A DNA stretch of 61,617 nucleotides from Chloroflexota bacterium (GCA_029559155.1 JAKQCM010000418.1:1-61617); one strand, 5' to 3'; counted from the first letter of the stretch, positions 1 through 9,544 are shown. Program-made: numbers and translations. The notes: generated from the letters alone by a model not told the origin.

Positions 1-551
1 AGGCACCAGATTAAACCATTCCAGACATGGTCCGGGTTCCAGATGCGCCAGGGCGCATCTGACAACCAGCTCTTTTCCAGGTCAGTCTGGTCATCGAGTT
101 TGGTCTGGACGATTTCGATGCCGGCCGCGTTCAGCGTGGTGTTGCGGGGATTAAAACCCCACAGTAGCAGCAAGTCGCCCAGGGTATGAAGTTTGTTTTT
201 GCTGAGAATCTGGTGAATTTCTTCGGGCAGCGCCAGGTCTGCGAGCGACCGGGCGCGGATGGCGGCAGGGACATGCTCTTGAAAAACGGCCGTGCCCCTC
301 CTCAACGCCAGGTCCGCCACCACAAAAGCGCCAAGGGCGATGCCGCCGACGATGCAAATGCCATACCAGTACACATCGAACCCGCCGCCGAAGGAAAATG
401 CAACACGATTGGGGGTAACGGCCGTGGCCAAATGGTAGCCATACAACCCGGCCAAAACTGCCAACCAGATCCCAATCACATACCAATACCAACTTACCCG
501 GCGCATACGCACCCAAAGACCACTGCCTGCGCCCAGAGATTTATTCTTCAT
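1..551 (-). CDS. lgt: Partial prolipoprotein diacylglyceryl transferase-like protein (C-terminus off the left edge)
   Basis: The reading frame opens at ATG 551 on the minus strand, overlaps the end of the upstream phosphatidyltransferase gene by 11 bp, and runs off the window without a stop. After a first membrane segment (about residues 21-40) it carries the Lgt-like stretch FDVYWYGICIVGGIALGAF and then ADLALRRG, matching the WYG-containing second helix of Lgt, which transfers diacylglycerol from phosphatidylglycerol to prolipoproteins. The region that should continue to the next helix holds an unusual insert of about 70 residues with the look of a helix-hairpin-helix or RNA polymerase alpha-CTD-like fold (LALPEEIHQIL, then LHTLGDLLLLWG). 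The catalytic HGGL region would lie outside the window, so activity cannot be judged. Coupling to a phospholipid synthase gene fits the call, because Lgt consumes phosphatidylglycerol. Confidence 0.7.
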   Translation of the reverse strand, partial: MKNKSLGAGSGLWVRMRRVSWYWYVIGIWLAVLAGLYGYHLATAVTPNRVAFSFGGGFDVYWYGICIVGGIALGAFVVADLALRRGTAVFQEHVPAAIRARSLADLALPEEIHQILSKNKLHTLGDLLLLWGFNPRNTTLNAAGIEIVQTKLDDQTDLEKSWLSDAPWRIWNPDHVWNGLIWC

Positions 552-1182
552 GAGCAGACTCGCGGTAATATTGATACCAGACGTGGTACATGCGTTGGCC
601 CACCGTCACATACGTAAACACAGCCAGAATTCCTACGGCCACAGCAGGGTAATTTAAAATCAGAAAGACCAGCATCAGCACATACCGCTCCACCCGGCTC
701 ATAATGCCTACCTTGGCCGACATATGCAACGACTCTGCCTTGGAACGGGTATAACTCACCATCAAGGAACCGGTGATAGCCACGTAAGCCAGACCTAACA
801 TCAATACGTCATCCGTCTGCACGTAATAATAAATAAAGCCGCCAAACAAAATGATCTCTGCCAGCCGGTCCAGCGTGGAGTCTAAAAACGCCCCAAACCC
901 ACCCTGCTTACGCCCCAATTTGCGCGCCAGAGCGCCATCCAGCGCATCAAGTGGCGCCAGGAAAATCATGGCAATCCCGGCCCAACGCATTTCGCCAATG
1001 GCTATCAAATAGGCCAGAAAAAAATGAGAAAGCATCCCCACCACCGTTAATGTGTCCGGTGAAAGGTGATATTTGGCTAAAAAGGTCACGATAGGATCGA
1101 TGACGACGGCCGTTTTACCCCTTAACGTGTCAGTCAACGTATGTTTCTCTGCCTTGCTTGTTTCCGATTCCGTTTGTTTCAT
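541..1182 (-). CDS. CDP-alcohol phosphatidyltransferase (PgsA-like)
   Basis: This 213-residue integral membrane enzyme carries the CDP-alcohol phosphotransferase signature: DALDGALAR near residues 81-89, followed by a glycine and two spaced aspartates in FGAFLDSTLD. The family joins a CDP-activated lipid to an alcohol such as glycerol-3-phosphate or inositol phosphate at the membrane. The N-terminal 25 residues are polar, and about five hydrophobic segments follow. It overlaps the lgt-like gene by 11 bp, so translation is probably coupled. The substrate alcohol cannot be decided from sequence alone; phosphatidylglycerophosphate synthase is the most likely choice given the lgt neighbour. Confidence 0.85.
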   Translation of the reverse strand: MKQTESETSKAEKHTLTDTLRGKTAVVIDPIVTFLAKYHLSPDTLTVVGMLSHFFLAYLIAIGEMRWAGIAMIFLAPLDALDGALARKLGRKQGGFGAFLDSTLDRLAEIILFGGFIYYYVQTDDVLMLGLAYVAITGSLMVSYTRSKAESLHMSAKVGIMSRVERYVLMLVFLILNYPAVAVGILAVFTYVTVGQRMYHVWYQYYRESAHEE

Positions 1183-1224
1183 AATTTCTCGCTCTTACAT
1201 CTTCCCAATCATAATTTCAGGGCT

Positions 1225-1494
1225 TTAAACCAACCACAACATGTCATCTACCACTCCAAATTGGGCGATGCTACCGAATCCCCTGAGGGCTGTCAAGAAA
1301 TACTTTGTGCCTGGTTCCAAAGCCTCATGAACTTCAGGTGGTCGACCACCTACCAGATGACTTTCGTCATAAGCAATCATGCAATCTGTCACTGTCTGGG
1401 AGTCCTTACACCAGCATACAATAACGCCGGAATTGGCCGCAATTATACCCATGATATAACCACAAACCGCTTCCGCGATAAAAATTCGGCCCAA
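1225..1494 (-). CDS. Possible small hypothetical protein
   Basis: An 89-codon frame in the 414-bp gap between the phosphatidyltransferase gene and nifJ. Its start would be TTG, no ribosome-binding site is evident, and I recognise no domain. Its composition (several hydrophobic stretches, three cysteines, ending VVDDMLWLV) is not absurd, but the overlapping plus-strand frame is equally long. Treat it as unproven. Apart from this the gap contains the nifJ leader. Confidence 0.2.
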   Translation of the reverse strand: MGRIFIAEAVCGYIMGIIAANSGVIVCWCKDSQTVTDCMIAYDESHLVGGRPPEVHEALEPGTKYFLTALRGFGSIAQFGVVDDMLWLV

Positions 1495-1527
1495 GATCAG
1501 CCATATTGTTTAGAATTAAGTTACTAA

Positions 1528-1562
1528 CCACACCAGATGCTTCGCTTCGTGTTGCAGTGTGG
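1528..1562 (+). other. Small inverted repeat in the nifJ leader
   Basis: CCACAC at 1528-1533 pairs with GTGTGG at 1557-1562, with a GCTTCGCTTCG-containing loop, about 35 bp before the nifJ start. It may be a leader hairpin or an operator half-site pair. No function is established. Confidence 0.3.
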
Positions 1563-1596
1563 CACCACGATGGGTTGTGTGTGAAGGAGAATCGTT

Positions 1597-4500
1597 ATGA
1601 CCAAACAAATGATCACCTTAGATGGCAACGAGGCTGCAGCTCGTGTAGCCCACAAAGTCAATGAAGTCATTGCCATCTATCCTATTACCCCTTCTTCCCC
1701 CATGGGGGAATTTGCTGACCAATGGTCGGCCGAAGGAAAAACCAATATCTGGGGTTCTGTCCCAATGGTGGTGGAAATGCAGGCCGAAGGCGGCGCGGCC
1801 GGGGCAGTACACGGCGCATTGCAGGCCGGAGCCTTAACCACAACCTTCACGGCCTCTCAGGGTCTGCTGCTCATGATCCCCAACATGTACAAGATTGCCG
1901 GCGAATTGACCTCCACCGTCTTTCACATTGCAGCCCGTTCCTTAGCCGCTCAGGCCCTCTCAATTTTTGGCGATCACTCGGATGTGATGGCGGCGCGCAA
2001 TACAGGGTGGGCGCTGCTGGCTTCCAACTCAGTTCAAGAAGTCCATGATTTTGCCCTGATCGCCTCAGCCGCCACTTTGGAAACGCGTATCCCCTTCCTG
2101 CACTTCTTCGATGGCTTCCGCACATCGCATGAACTCAATAAAATCGAATTAATAGAGGAAGAAGTCATGCGCGCCATGATCAACGACGAACTGGTTCGCG
2201 CTCACCGCGACCGCGGGCTTACCCCTGACCATCCAGTCTTACGCGGCACGGCGCAAAACCCAGACGTTTATTTCCAGGCCCGGGAAAGTGTCAACCCGTT
2301 CTACCTGGCTGCTCCGGAAATTGTGCAGCAAGCGATGGATAAATTCGCCGCCCTTACCGGACGGCAGTACAAATTGTTTGAATATGCCGGCGCGCCGGAT
2401 GCGGAGCGTGTGATTGTATTAATGGGTTCTGGCGCGGCCACGGCCCAAGAAACGGCCGAATACCTGGCCGCTCAGGGTGAAAAAGTAGGCGTTGTCAAAG
2501 TCCGCTTGTATCGGCCGTTTGCCATGTCTGCATTTTTGCAAGCGCTGCCGTCAACCGTCAAAGCCATCGGCGTACTGGATCGCACCAAAGAACCTGGCTC
2601 AACCGGTGAACCGATGTATCTGGATGTTGTATCGGCCGTTGCTGAAGCCATGGCTACCGGCGAAGCCCCATTTGCCGCGTTCCCACGCATCATTGGCGGG
2701 CGATACGGCCTTTCCTCCAAAGAATTCACCCCGGGCATGATCAAGGCTGTCTTCGACGAATTGCAGCAGTCCAAACCCCGCAACGGTTTCACCATTGGCA
2801 TCAACGACGACGTTACCCACACCAGTCTGGACTGGGACAAAACCTTCGATATCGAGCAAGACGACGTGGTACGCGCCGTTTTCTACGGCCTGGGGTCGGA
2901 TGGAACCGTTGGCGCGAATAAAAACTCCATCAAGATTATTGGTGAGGATACCGATAATTATGCCCAGGGTTACTTTGTCTACGATTCCAAAAAAGCAGGC
3001 TCGGTCACAACATCCCATTTGCGCTTTGGGCCACGGCCGATCAACGCCACGTATCTGGTCCATTCGGCCAGCTTTGTGGCCTGCCATCAATTCAGCTTCC
3101 TGGAGCGTTATGACGTGCTGCGTCTGGCGAAACGTGGGGCCACTTTCCTCTTAAACTCACCTTATGGTCCCGATGAAGTGTGGGATAAACTGCCCCGCTC
3201 CATGCAGGAAACCATCATCGAGAAAAAGCTGAGATTTTTTGTGGTGGATGGTTTCAGCGTAGCCAAAGAAACTGGTATGGGCAACCGCATCAACACCATT
3301 ATGCAGACCTGTTTCTTTGCCATTAGCGATGTGCTGCCCACCGATGAAGCCATCGGGGCTATCAAATATGCCATCAAGAAAACTTACAGCAAGCGCGGCG
3401 AAGCCGTGGTGAATGCGAACTTCAATGCGGTAGACAGTGCTTTGGCGCATATGTATCAGGTGAAAGTGCCGGCTGAAGCGACGAGCGAGTTTGAACGGCC
3501 GCCCATCGTGCCGGAATTTGCGCCTGAATTTATCCAATCGGTAACTGCTCGAATAATTGAAGGTTTGGGTGATGACCTGCCGGTGAGCGCCATGCCGTTA
3601 GACGGGACGTATCCGACGGGCACGACCAAGTGGGAAAAACGCAACATCACCACCGAAATTCCGGTGTGGGATCCGGATATTTGCATCCAATGTGGCAAAT
3701 GTTCGATGGTATGCCCGCATGGCGTTATTCGCATGAAGGTTTACGATCCGAAATATCTGGCCGATGCGCCGGCGACATTTAAATCGACGCCAGCCCGGTA
3801 TAAAGAGTTTAAGGATGATTTGTTTACCTTACAGGTAGCGCCTGAGGATTGCACCGGTTGTACGCTGTGTGTGGAAGTATGTCCCGTTAAAAACAAGCAG
3901 CAGCCGAAGTTTAAGGCGATCAATATGGCGCCACAAATTCCGCTGCGCGAGCCTGAACGAGAGAATTGGGAGTTTTTCCTCAACCTGCCGCAAGTGGATC
4001 GCACCAGCATCCCGCTGAGTCAGGTCAAGTACTCGCAATTGTTGGAGCCGTTGTTTGAGTTTTCTGGGGCGTGCGCCGGCTGTGGTGAGACGCCGTATCT
4101 GAAGCTGATGACGCAGCTGTTTGGCGACCGGGCTGTGGTGGCGAACGCGACCGGATGTTCTTCCATTTATGGGGGGAACTTGCCGACGACGCCATGGACG
4201 CAGAACAGCGACGGCCGTGGCCCATCCTGGTCAAATTCCTTGTTTGAAGACAACGCCGAGTTTGGTTTTGGTATGCGCGTCGCCCTCGACCAACGCATCG
4301 AAGCGGCCACCTTTGCTTTGCGTAAACACCGCGAAGTGGTAGGCGTCGAACTGGCCGATTCCATTCTATTCGCCGAACAAATCGACGAAGAACAGATCAA
4401 CCAGCAACGGGTGCGCATTGTTCATTTACAAGAGCGTTTGGCAGCATTGTTAGGCGAAATCGCCGAAGGCGATGTTAAAGCCGAGTTGGAAAATCTGTTA

Positions 4501-5187
4501 AACATGGCCGAAGTCTTCGTTAAGAAGAGCGTCTGGATTATCGGTGGTGATGGTTGGGCGTACGACATCGGTTACGGCGGTCTGGACCATGTGCTGGCCT
4601 CTGGGCGCAATGTGAATGTTCTGGTGTTGGATACGGAAGTCTATTCCAACACGGGCGGTCAAATGTCCAAAGCTACGCCGCGCGCGGCCGTCGCCAAGTT
4701 TGCCGCCGCCGGTAAGCCCATGCCGAAGAAAGACCTGGGTATGTTGGCCATGAGTTACGGCAATATCTATGTAGCGCGGGTAGCCATGGGCGCAAACGAC
4801 GCACAAACCATTCGGGCGTTCATTGAAGCCGAAGCGTATGACGGCCCGTCTCTGATTTTGGCCTACAGCCACTGCGTGGCGCATGGGTATGACCTGAAAT
4901 ATGGCCTGGACCAGCAAAAGGCTGCTGTGGATTCCGCTCACTGGCCATTGTTCCGCTTTAACCCGGACATGAGCGTGGAAGGCAAAAACCCATTCAGCCT
5001 GGATTCGCGCGCACCGAAGATTTCTTTGGACAAATATATTTACCGTGAAGGACGTTACCGGATGTTGACGCAAAGCCATCCTGAGCGGGCAGCGAAGCTG
5101 CTTGAACTGGCTCAGAGTGATGTGGAAGCACGCTGGGAAAAGTATTCGCAGTTGGCCAAAGACACCAGCGGCGATGGGAAAAGCTAA
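1597..5187 (+). CDS. nifJ: Pyruvate:ferredoxin (flavodoxin) oxidoreductase
   Basis: A complete one-chain enzyme of 1196 residues, the usual length for NifJ. It oxidatively decarboxylates pyruvate to acetyl-CoA and passes electrons to ferredoxin in the cytoplasm. The N-terminal domain begins at the family's conserved YPITPSSPMGE and VEGGAAG-like (AEGGAAGAVHGA) motifs. Two 4Fe-4S ferredoxin motifs are visible, CIQCGKCSMVCP near residue 695 and CTGCTLCVEVCP near residue 752. The C-terminal thiamine diphosphate domain has CAGCGETPY, ANATGCSSIYGG and GDGWAYDIGYGG (about residue 985) plus the YSNTGGQMSKATP loop. GAAGGAGA lies 8 bp before ATG and supports the start. Only one copy of the ACGGCCGT palindrome lies in this 3.6-kb gene, fewer than in most neighbours. 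It points to anaerobic or facultative metabolism. Confidence 0.97.
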   Translation: MTKQMITLDGNEAAARVAHKVNEVIAIYPITPSSPMGEFADQWSAEGKTNIWGSVPMVVEMQAEGGAAGAVHGALQAGALTTTFTASQGLLLMIPNMYKIAGELTSTVFHIAARSLAAQALSIFGDHSDVMAARNTGWALLASNSVQEVHDFALIASAATLETRIPFLHFFDGFRTSHELNKIELIEEEVMRAMINDELVRAHRDRGLTPDHPVLRGTAQNPDVYFQARESVNPFYLAAPEIVQQAMDKFAALTGRQYKLFEYAGAPDAERVIVLMGSGAATAQETAEYLAAQGEKVGVVKVRLYRPFAMSAFLQALPSTVKAIGVLDRTKEPGSTGEPMYLDVVSAVAEAMATGEAPFAAFPRIIGGRYGLSSKEFTPGMIKAVFDELQQSKPRNGFTIGINDDVTHTSLDWDKTFDIEQDDVVRAVFYGLGSDGTVGANKNSIKIIGEDTDNYAQGYFVYDSKKAGSVTTSHLRFGPRPINATYLVHSASFVACHQFSFLERYDVLRLAKRGATFLLNSPYGPDEVWDKLPRSMQETIIEKKLRFFVVDGFSVAKETGMGNRINTIMQTCFFAISDVLPTDEAIGAIKYAIKKTYSKRGEAVVNANFNAVDSALAHMYQVKVPAEATSEFERPPIVPEFAPEFIQSVTARIIEGLGDDLPVSAMPLDGTYPTGTTKWEKRNITTEIPVWDPDICIQCGKCSMVCPHGVIRMKVYDPKYLADAPATFKSTPARYKEFKDDLFTLQVAPEDCTGCTLCVEVCPVKNKQQPKFKAINMAPQIPLREPERENWEFFLNLPQVDRTSIPLSQVKYSQLLEPLFEFSGACAGCGETPYLKLMTQLFGDRAVVANATGCSSIYGGNLPTTPWTQNSDGRGPSWSNSLFEDNAEFGFGMRVALDQRIEAATFALRKHREVVGVELADSILFAEQIDEEQINQQRVRIVHLQERLAALLGEIAEGDVKAELENLLNMAEVFVKKSVWIIGGDGWAYDIGYGGLDHVLASGRNVNVLVLDTEVYSNTGGQMSKATPRAAVAKFAAAGKPMPKKDLGMLAMSYGNIYVARVAMGANDAQTIRAFIEAEAYDGPSLILAYSHCVAHGYDLKYGLDQQKAAVDSAHWPLFRFNPDMSVEGKNPFSLDSRAPKISLDKYIYREGRYRMLTQSHPERAAKLLELAQSDVEARWEKYSQLAKDTSGDGKS

Positions 5188-5214
5188 TAAATCTGTGAAT
5201 TGGTAATGAAGATA

Positions 5215-5245
5215 GGTGAAGGGGAACGGCCGTTTCCCCTTCACC
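5215..5245 (+). other. Intergenic hairpin centred on the ACGGCCGT palindrome
   Basis: GGTGAAGGGGAA at 5215-5226 pairs perfectly with TTCCCCTTCACC at 5234-5245, enclosing CGGCCGT. It lies between nifJ and the next gene, and no clear T-run follows. It may be an mRNA-stabilising or attenuating hairpin in a nifJ-DHOD transcript. It is one of few copies of the palindrome outside genes. Confidence 0.6.
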
Positions 5246-5284
5246 GCCTCGTTTTCATTCTCAATTATCTCAAGGAGACACAAC

Positions 5285-6313
5285 ATGGACCTGACTACGA
5301 CCTATCTTGGCATGAAGCTCAAAAACCCACTGGTGCCCTCATCCTCGCCGCTCATGCGCAGCCTCGACAACTTGCGGTGGATGGAAGACGCCGGCGCGTC
5401 GGCCGTCGTTTTACATTCACTCTTCGAAGAACAAATCACCATGGAAAGCCACACCCTAAACCATTACCTGACTCAAGGCGTGGAAAGCTTTCCTGAAGCA
5501 TTGTCTTATTTCCCAGAGGCCTCGGAATACAAAACCGGCCCGGTGGAATACCTGGAACACATCCAAAAAGCCAAAACAAGCCTGGGTATCCCGGTTATCG
5601 CCAGCCTGAATGGCGTGTCCACCGGCGGCTGGGTCAACTATGCCCGCCAAATCCAGGAAGCCGGCGCTGACGCCCTCGAATTAAACGTCTATTACATCCC
5701 CACCGATCCCAACCTGACGGGCAGCGAAGTGGAGCAAATCTACCTGGATGTCTTAAAAGACGTCAAATCGGCCATCAGCATTCCGGTGACCATGAAGCTA
5801 AACCCGTATTTCAGCGCCCTGGCCAACACGGCCCGGCGGCTGGCTGACGGCGGCGCCGATGGTCTGGTTCTCTTCAACCGCTTCTACCAACCCGACCTGG
5901 ACCTGGAAACGCTGGAAGTTGTGCCCAATCTCAAGCTCAGCACTTCCACTGAACTGCGCCTGCCCTTGCGCTGGATCGCCATTTTGTACGGCCATGTCAA
6001 CGCGGATCTGGCGCTGACGACTGGCGTGCATACGGTAAGTGATGTGCTCAAGGCCGTAGCCGCCGGCGCAGACATTACCATGTTGGCGTCCGAGCTGCTG
6101 CGTAATGGCATCAATCGTCTGAAAGTGTTGTCGTTGGGCATGGAAGAATGGCTTATCGAAAACGAATATGAATCGTTGTCGCAGTTAAAAGGCAGCCTGA
6201 GCCAGATTAACTGCGCTGAACCGGCCGCTTTTGAACGCGCCAACTACATGCGGGTACTCAGCTCTTACGCGCCGGATTACCCCTGGCGCATGGAAGCTCC
6301 CACCGGCGACTAA
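5285..6313 (+). CDS. Dihydroorotate dehydrogenase-like flavoprotein
   Basis: The protein has 342 residues and begins [17 protein letters not shown], a class 1 dihydroorotate dehydrogenase type N-terminus. The start at 5285 is preceded by AAGGAGA at a good distance. A frame open from 5216 would read through the intergenic hairpin and is rejected. The barrel contains [10 protein letters not shown] and [10 protein letters not shown] (FMN and substrate side), and [11 protein letters not shown]. Such DHOD-like proteins commonly sit next to nifJ in anaerobes, and the gene here follows nifJ by about 100 bp. The true substrate is unknown, and no pyr genes are nearby, so a pyrimidine role is not assured. 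A terminator follows. Confidence 0.88.
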   Translation: MDLTTTYLGMKLKNPLVPSSSPLMRSLDNLRWMEDAGASAVVLHSLFEEQITMESHTLNHYLTQGVESFPEALSYFPEASEYKTGPVEYLEHIQKAKTSLGIPVIASLNGVSTGGWVNYARQIQEAGADALELNVYYIPTDPNLTGSEVEQIYLDVLKDVKSAISIPVTMKLNPYFSALANTARRLADGGADGLVLFNRFYQPDLDLETLEVVPNLKLSTSTELRLPLRWIAILYGHVNADLALTTGVHTVSDVLKAVAAGADITMLASELLRNGINRLKVLSLGMEEWLIENEYESLSQLKGSLSQINCAEPAAFERANYMRVLSSYAPDYPWRMEAPTGD

Positions 6314-6343
6314 TTTTTATTACCAAATCAAAATGATGTTGAC

Positions 6344-6378
6344 ACAGGCTCCTCAACCAGAGGAGCCTGTTTGTTTTT
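6344..6378 (+). terminator. Rho-independent terminator after the nifJ-DHOD unit
   Basis: ACAGGCTCCTC at 6344-6354 pairs with GAGGAGCCTGT at 6360-6370 around a 5-nt loop, followed by TTGTTTTT. Confidence 0.9.
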
Positions 6379-6490
6379 AGCCGCCGTGTTCAGGCGTAGG
6401 TTGCTCTGTTGGCGGCGTCAGACCATATCGCCAGGGCATGCGGTATAATGTGGGTCTTTCAGCACAACGAATAGCGAGGCGAGGCAAGAC

Positions 6491-7663
6491 ATGAAGGAAC
6501 AGCGCTTGGAAACAAATGATGCGCCGCAGGTGGTGGTGATGGCTTGCAGCGGCAAATTGGTGGTGGGGAGTTGGCGAGAAACGGCCGTTTCCGCCCAAAG
6601 CGACGCCGTCACCATCGAACAAACCGCCCCGAACACCGTGCAGATGACGGCCGTTGGCGACCTCTACCTGGCCGTGCCGCAAAACGCCAGCCTCACGCTC
6701 GGAATCCTGGGCGGCAGCCTGACCATCAAACATATTAGCGGCGGCATCACCGTCGACGATGTCGCTGGCCGCGTGACGCTGCGCAACGTGGACGCCATCA
6801 CCATCAGCCACGCGGCGCAGGCGGTGCAAGGCGATAATATCAACGGCCTGCTCGTCGTGGAAGAGGCCGGGGGCGCGGTTGATTTGCGCAGCGTCAACGG
6901 CGTGCAAATCAACCACGCGTTGGCCGATGTGACCCTGCAATTTGTGACCGGCCACGTTACTCTGGGGCAGGTCGCTGGCAAATTGGATGTCCGCACGGTG
7001 AATGGCGATGTGACCGTCGCCCAAGTTTGGGGCGATGTCATGTTGGCGAATTTGGGCGGTCAGGTGCAACTGCCGGCAGCGGCGCAGTCTGTGTGGCTGG
7101 CGGGTAGTTTGGCCTCCGGCGCGCATCATCTGGCGGCGGCCAACGTTTATGTGTATTGGCCGCCCGACGCGCCTCTCAATCTGACGGCGCGCGGTGTTTT
7201 GGTGGAGCATGAGTTACCGCTGGCGAATGAAGCCACAGCGGTGGAGAATGGTCAAACCACGCTGACCGGACATATTGAAGAAGGAAAGGTGGATTTGTTT
7301 GTGCAGGCGGCGCAGCGGGCGGCGTTTAAGGCGCTTACCGGCAGCGCGCCGCAGTTTAGCGAAGCCGATTTCCAGTTTGCACGGCCGTCTGCCCCCGAAG
7401 ATCAGGCTGATCTGGTTACGGCCGTGCGCGCAGTTTTTGCCGAACTTGCCGCCGAACTGCCGCCGACTACGCTGGCGCAGTTGGCGGCGGTGCGGCTGGA
7501 AGAACGGGTGATAACGGCCGTTACCGCCACCCCATCCACTCCGCCCGCTGAACCGCAGGCCTCCCCATCCACCGTTACCGATGATCAGCGCCACATTTTG
7601 CAGCTGCTTAAAGATGGCCTGCTGTCTGTGCCGCAGGCTCAACTGCTTTTGGGAGCGTTATGA
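6491..7663 (+). CDS. DUF4097-like beta-repeat protein with C-terminal YvlB-type helical motif
   Basis: The 390-residue protein has no signal peptide or membrane segment. Its central part (about residues 60-200) is a run of short beta-strand repeats such as GGSLTIKHISGGITVDDVAG and VRTVNGDVTVAQV, typical of DUF4097/adhesin-like beta-helix domains. The last 25 residues, ILQLLKDGLLSVPQAQLLLGAL, match the short helical element found in YvlB- and LiaX-like proteins. The gene overlaps trpF by 4 bp (ATGA). A role in envelope-stress sensing is only suggested by the family and is not shown here. Five copies of ACGGCCGT lie inside it, mostly encoding Thr-Ala-Val. Confidence 0.7.
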   Translation: MKEQRLETNDAPQVVVMACSGKLVVGSWRETAVSAQSDAVTIEQTAPNTVQMTAVGDLYLAVPQNASLTLGILGGSLTIKHISGGITVDDVAGRVTLRNVDAITISHAAQAVQGDNINGLLVVEEAGGAVDLRSVNGVQINHALADVTLQFVTGHVTLGQVAGKLDVRTVNGDVTVAQVWGDVMLANLGGQVQLPAAAQSVWLAGSLASGAHHLAAANVYVYWPPDAPLNLTARGVLVEHELPLANEATAVENGQTTLTGHIEEGKVDLFVQAAQRAAFKALTGSAPQFSEADFQFARPSAPEDQADLVTAVRAVFAELAAELPPTTLAQLAAVRLEERVITAVTATPSTPPAEPQASPSTVTDDQRHILQLLKDGLLSVPQAQLLLGAL

Positions 7664-8358
7664 AAGTAAAAATTTGTGGCCTTACCAATTTGGCCGACGC
7701 GCAAACGGCCGTTTCCGCCGGCGCCGACTACCTGGGATTTATCTTTTATCCGCCGAGCAAACGGGCGATTGAGGTGGCAGCAGCCCGGCGCATCGTGGCG
7801 GAGCTGCGCGCCGCGCCGCAGTGCCCGCTGTTGGTAGGCGTGTTTGTGAACGAGACGGCGCAGAAAATGGCCGAAGTGTTGGCGACCTGCCGGCTAGATT
7901 TTGCCCAATTGAGCGGCGAAGAAGTGCCCGCGCTGATCGGCGATGCGCACTCGCCGTTGTACGGCCGGGCCTACAAAGCCTTGCGCCCGGCCTCTTTTGC
8001 CGAAGCTGAAGCCGAAGCCGAATGGTATTTGCCGCCGGAGTACGAAGCCGAATTTGGTCGCCAGCAGGGCGAACAGATGCCGCCGGGTTTGCTGCTGGAC
8101 ACCTACCACCCGACGCTGCGCGGCGGAACAGGGGAAACGGGCGATTGGTCGGCGGCGGCCGCGCTGGCCGGCCAGATTCCCGGGCTGATGCTGGCAGGTG
8201 GGTTGACGGTGGCGAATGTGGCCGAGGCTGTACGCCGCGTACGGCCGTTTGCCGTGGATGTGGCCAGTGGCGTCGAAGCTGCCCCCGGCCGCAAAGACCC
8301 TCAATTAGTGCGCGAGTTTGTCCGGTTGGCCAGGCAGGCGGAAAGCCCCGCCTTGTAA
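7660..8358 (+). CDS. trpF: Phosphoribosylanthranilate isomerase
   Basis: TrpF catalyses the isomerisation of phosphoribosylanthranilate in tryptophan synthesis. The 232-residue protein starts MKVKICGLTN with the catalytic cysteine in KICG, has DYLGFIFYPPSKRAI, the second catalytic aspartate in LLDTYHPTLRGGTG, and the phosphate-binding end AGGLTVANV and VDVASGVE. The usual QLHG motif reads QLSG. The protein is slightly longer than average because of an EAEAEAEWYLPPEYEAEFG insert around residue 120. Its start overlaps the preceding gene, and no other trp genes are present, so it is a stand-alone trpF. Confidence 0.95.
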   Translation: MKVKICGLTNLADAQTAVSAGADYLGFIFYPPSKRAIEVAAARRIVAELRAAPQCPLLVGVFVNETAQKMAEVLATCRLDFAQLSGEEVPALIGDAHSPLYGRAYKALRPASFAEAEAEAEWYLPPEYEAEFGRQQGEQMPPGLLLDTYHPTLRGGTGETGDWSAAAALAGQIPGLMLAGGLTVANVAEAVRRVRPFAVDVASGVEAAPGRKDPQLVREFVRLARQAESPAL

Positions 8359-8449
8359 CGCGATTTGTCCGTGAGCGGCAAATGAGGTTTTGGCGGGGGA
8401 GCGCGCTGCCGCTTGACGCCGATGAGGGCGGCTTATACACTGCCCCACA

Positions 8450-9490
8450 ATGGATGTAGAAACCGCGAACCAGGCTGGGCCGGAATTGGAAACGGCCGTA
8501 TCCGCCAGACGTGCGCCAACCCGATTTTTGATAGGGCTGGTGGTGTTAACGGCCGTTATCTTGGCCCTCGCCCGCTTCACCACCGGTCCCGTCCACGATC
8601 GCTTTCAAACCTTCACCACCATTTTCCTGGGCATTTTCATCGAGGCTGTCCCCTTTTTGCTTGCCGGGTCCATCGTTTCCGGACTCATTGAAATTTTTAT
8701 TGACCGTGATTTGTTGGCGCGATGGGTACCGCGCCGCGCCGCCGCCGCAGCCCTGGCCGGCGCGCTGATGGGTTTTGCGTTTCCGGTGTGTGAATGCGGC
8801 GTCGTGCCGGTAACGCGCCGCCTGTATCACAAAGGGCTGCCGCTGTCGGTGGGGGTCGCATTTTTGCTGGCTGCGCCGGTCGTCAATCCCATCGTCATCC
8901 TCAGCACCTATGCGGCGTTTGGTTGGGGGCCGGTGTTGATCGGTCGGCTGGTGTTTAGCGTGCTCATCGCCTTCATTGCCGGTCTGTTGTTTAATCTGGC
9001 TGCGCCGGAAGAGGCGCTGCTGCCAACGACGCAGGCAGGCGAGGCGTGCAGCGTGGTAGACGAGAGGCAGGGGAAGGGACACGGCCGTTTCTGGCAAGCC
9101 CTGGCCATCGGCGGCGACGATTTTATGGACATGGCCCGCTACCTCATCGTTGGTTCCATGATGGCCGCCGCCATGCAGACGCTCATTCCCCAATCGACTT
9201 TGCTGGCGCTGGGCAGCGGTCCCATCATTTCCGTTGTCATCATGATGGTTCTGGCTTTTGTGCTTTCCATCTGCTCCACTGTCGACGCTTTCCTGGCCTT
9301 GTCCTTTGTAAACAGCTTCACCATCGGCTCCATTCTCTCTTTCCTGGTCTTTGGCCCGATGGTCGATATTAAAAGCTCGCTGATGTTTCTGGGGGTTTTT
9401 CGCAAACGCGCGGTCCTTTACCTGATTTTATTGCCCATGGCTCTGAGTTTGCTCATGGGTGTGGTTATCAACAGCTTAATTGTCCAATAA
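8450..9490 (+). CDS. YraQ/DUF318-family permease
   Basis: A 346-residue polytopic membrane protein with about eight hydrophobic segments. The family hallmark [10 protein letters not shown] lies near residue 108. A polar cytoplasmic loop around residues 190-215 separates the two halves, each with a similar helix pattern ([10 protein letters not shown] and [11 protein letters not shown]). Members of this family are thought to export metals, metalloids or organoarsenicals, but the substrate here is unknown. The stop codon directly abuts the next gene, whose family is a regular partner, so the two probably act together. Confidence 0.85.
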   Translation: MDVETANQAGPELETAVSARRAPTRFLIGLVVLTAVILALARFTTGPVHDRFQTFTTIFLGIFIEAVPFLLAGSIVSGLIEIFIDRDLLARWVPRRAAAAALAGALMGFAFPVCECGVVPVTRRLYHKGLPLSVGVAFLLAAPVVNPIVILSTYAAFGWGPVLIGRLVFSVLIAFIAGLLFNLAAPEEALLPTTQAGEACSVVDERQGKGHGRFWQALAIGGDDFMDMARYLIVGSMMAAAMQTLIPQSTLLALGSGPIISVVIMMVLAFVLSICSTVDAFLALSFVNSFTIGSILSFLVFGPMVDIKSSLMFLGVFRKRAVLYLILLPMALSLLMGVVINSLIVQ

Positions 9491-9544
9491 ATGGCCGGTC
9501 GGGTGGTCAAAGAACTATCCGACTGTTTGTTTACCCAACTATCT

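Noticed and set aside
1141..1527. 128-codon plus-strand frame before nifJ
   Set aside because: It overlaps the phosphatidyltransferase start, has no ribosome-binding site, and its Cys/His/Asn-rich composition is not protein-like.
4498..5286. 262-codon minus-strand frame opposite nifJ
   Set aside because: It is antisense to the conserved thiamine diphosphate domain and has no protein-like motifs.
6377..7210. 277-codon minus-strand frame opposite the DUF4097-like gene
   Set aside because: It covers a clear terminator and is rich in His/Arg/Gln, typical of antisense frames in GC-rich genes.
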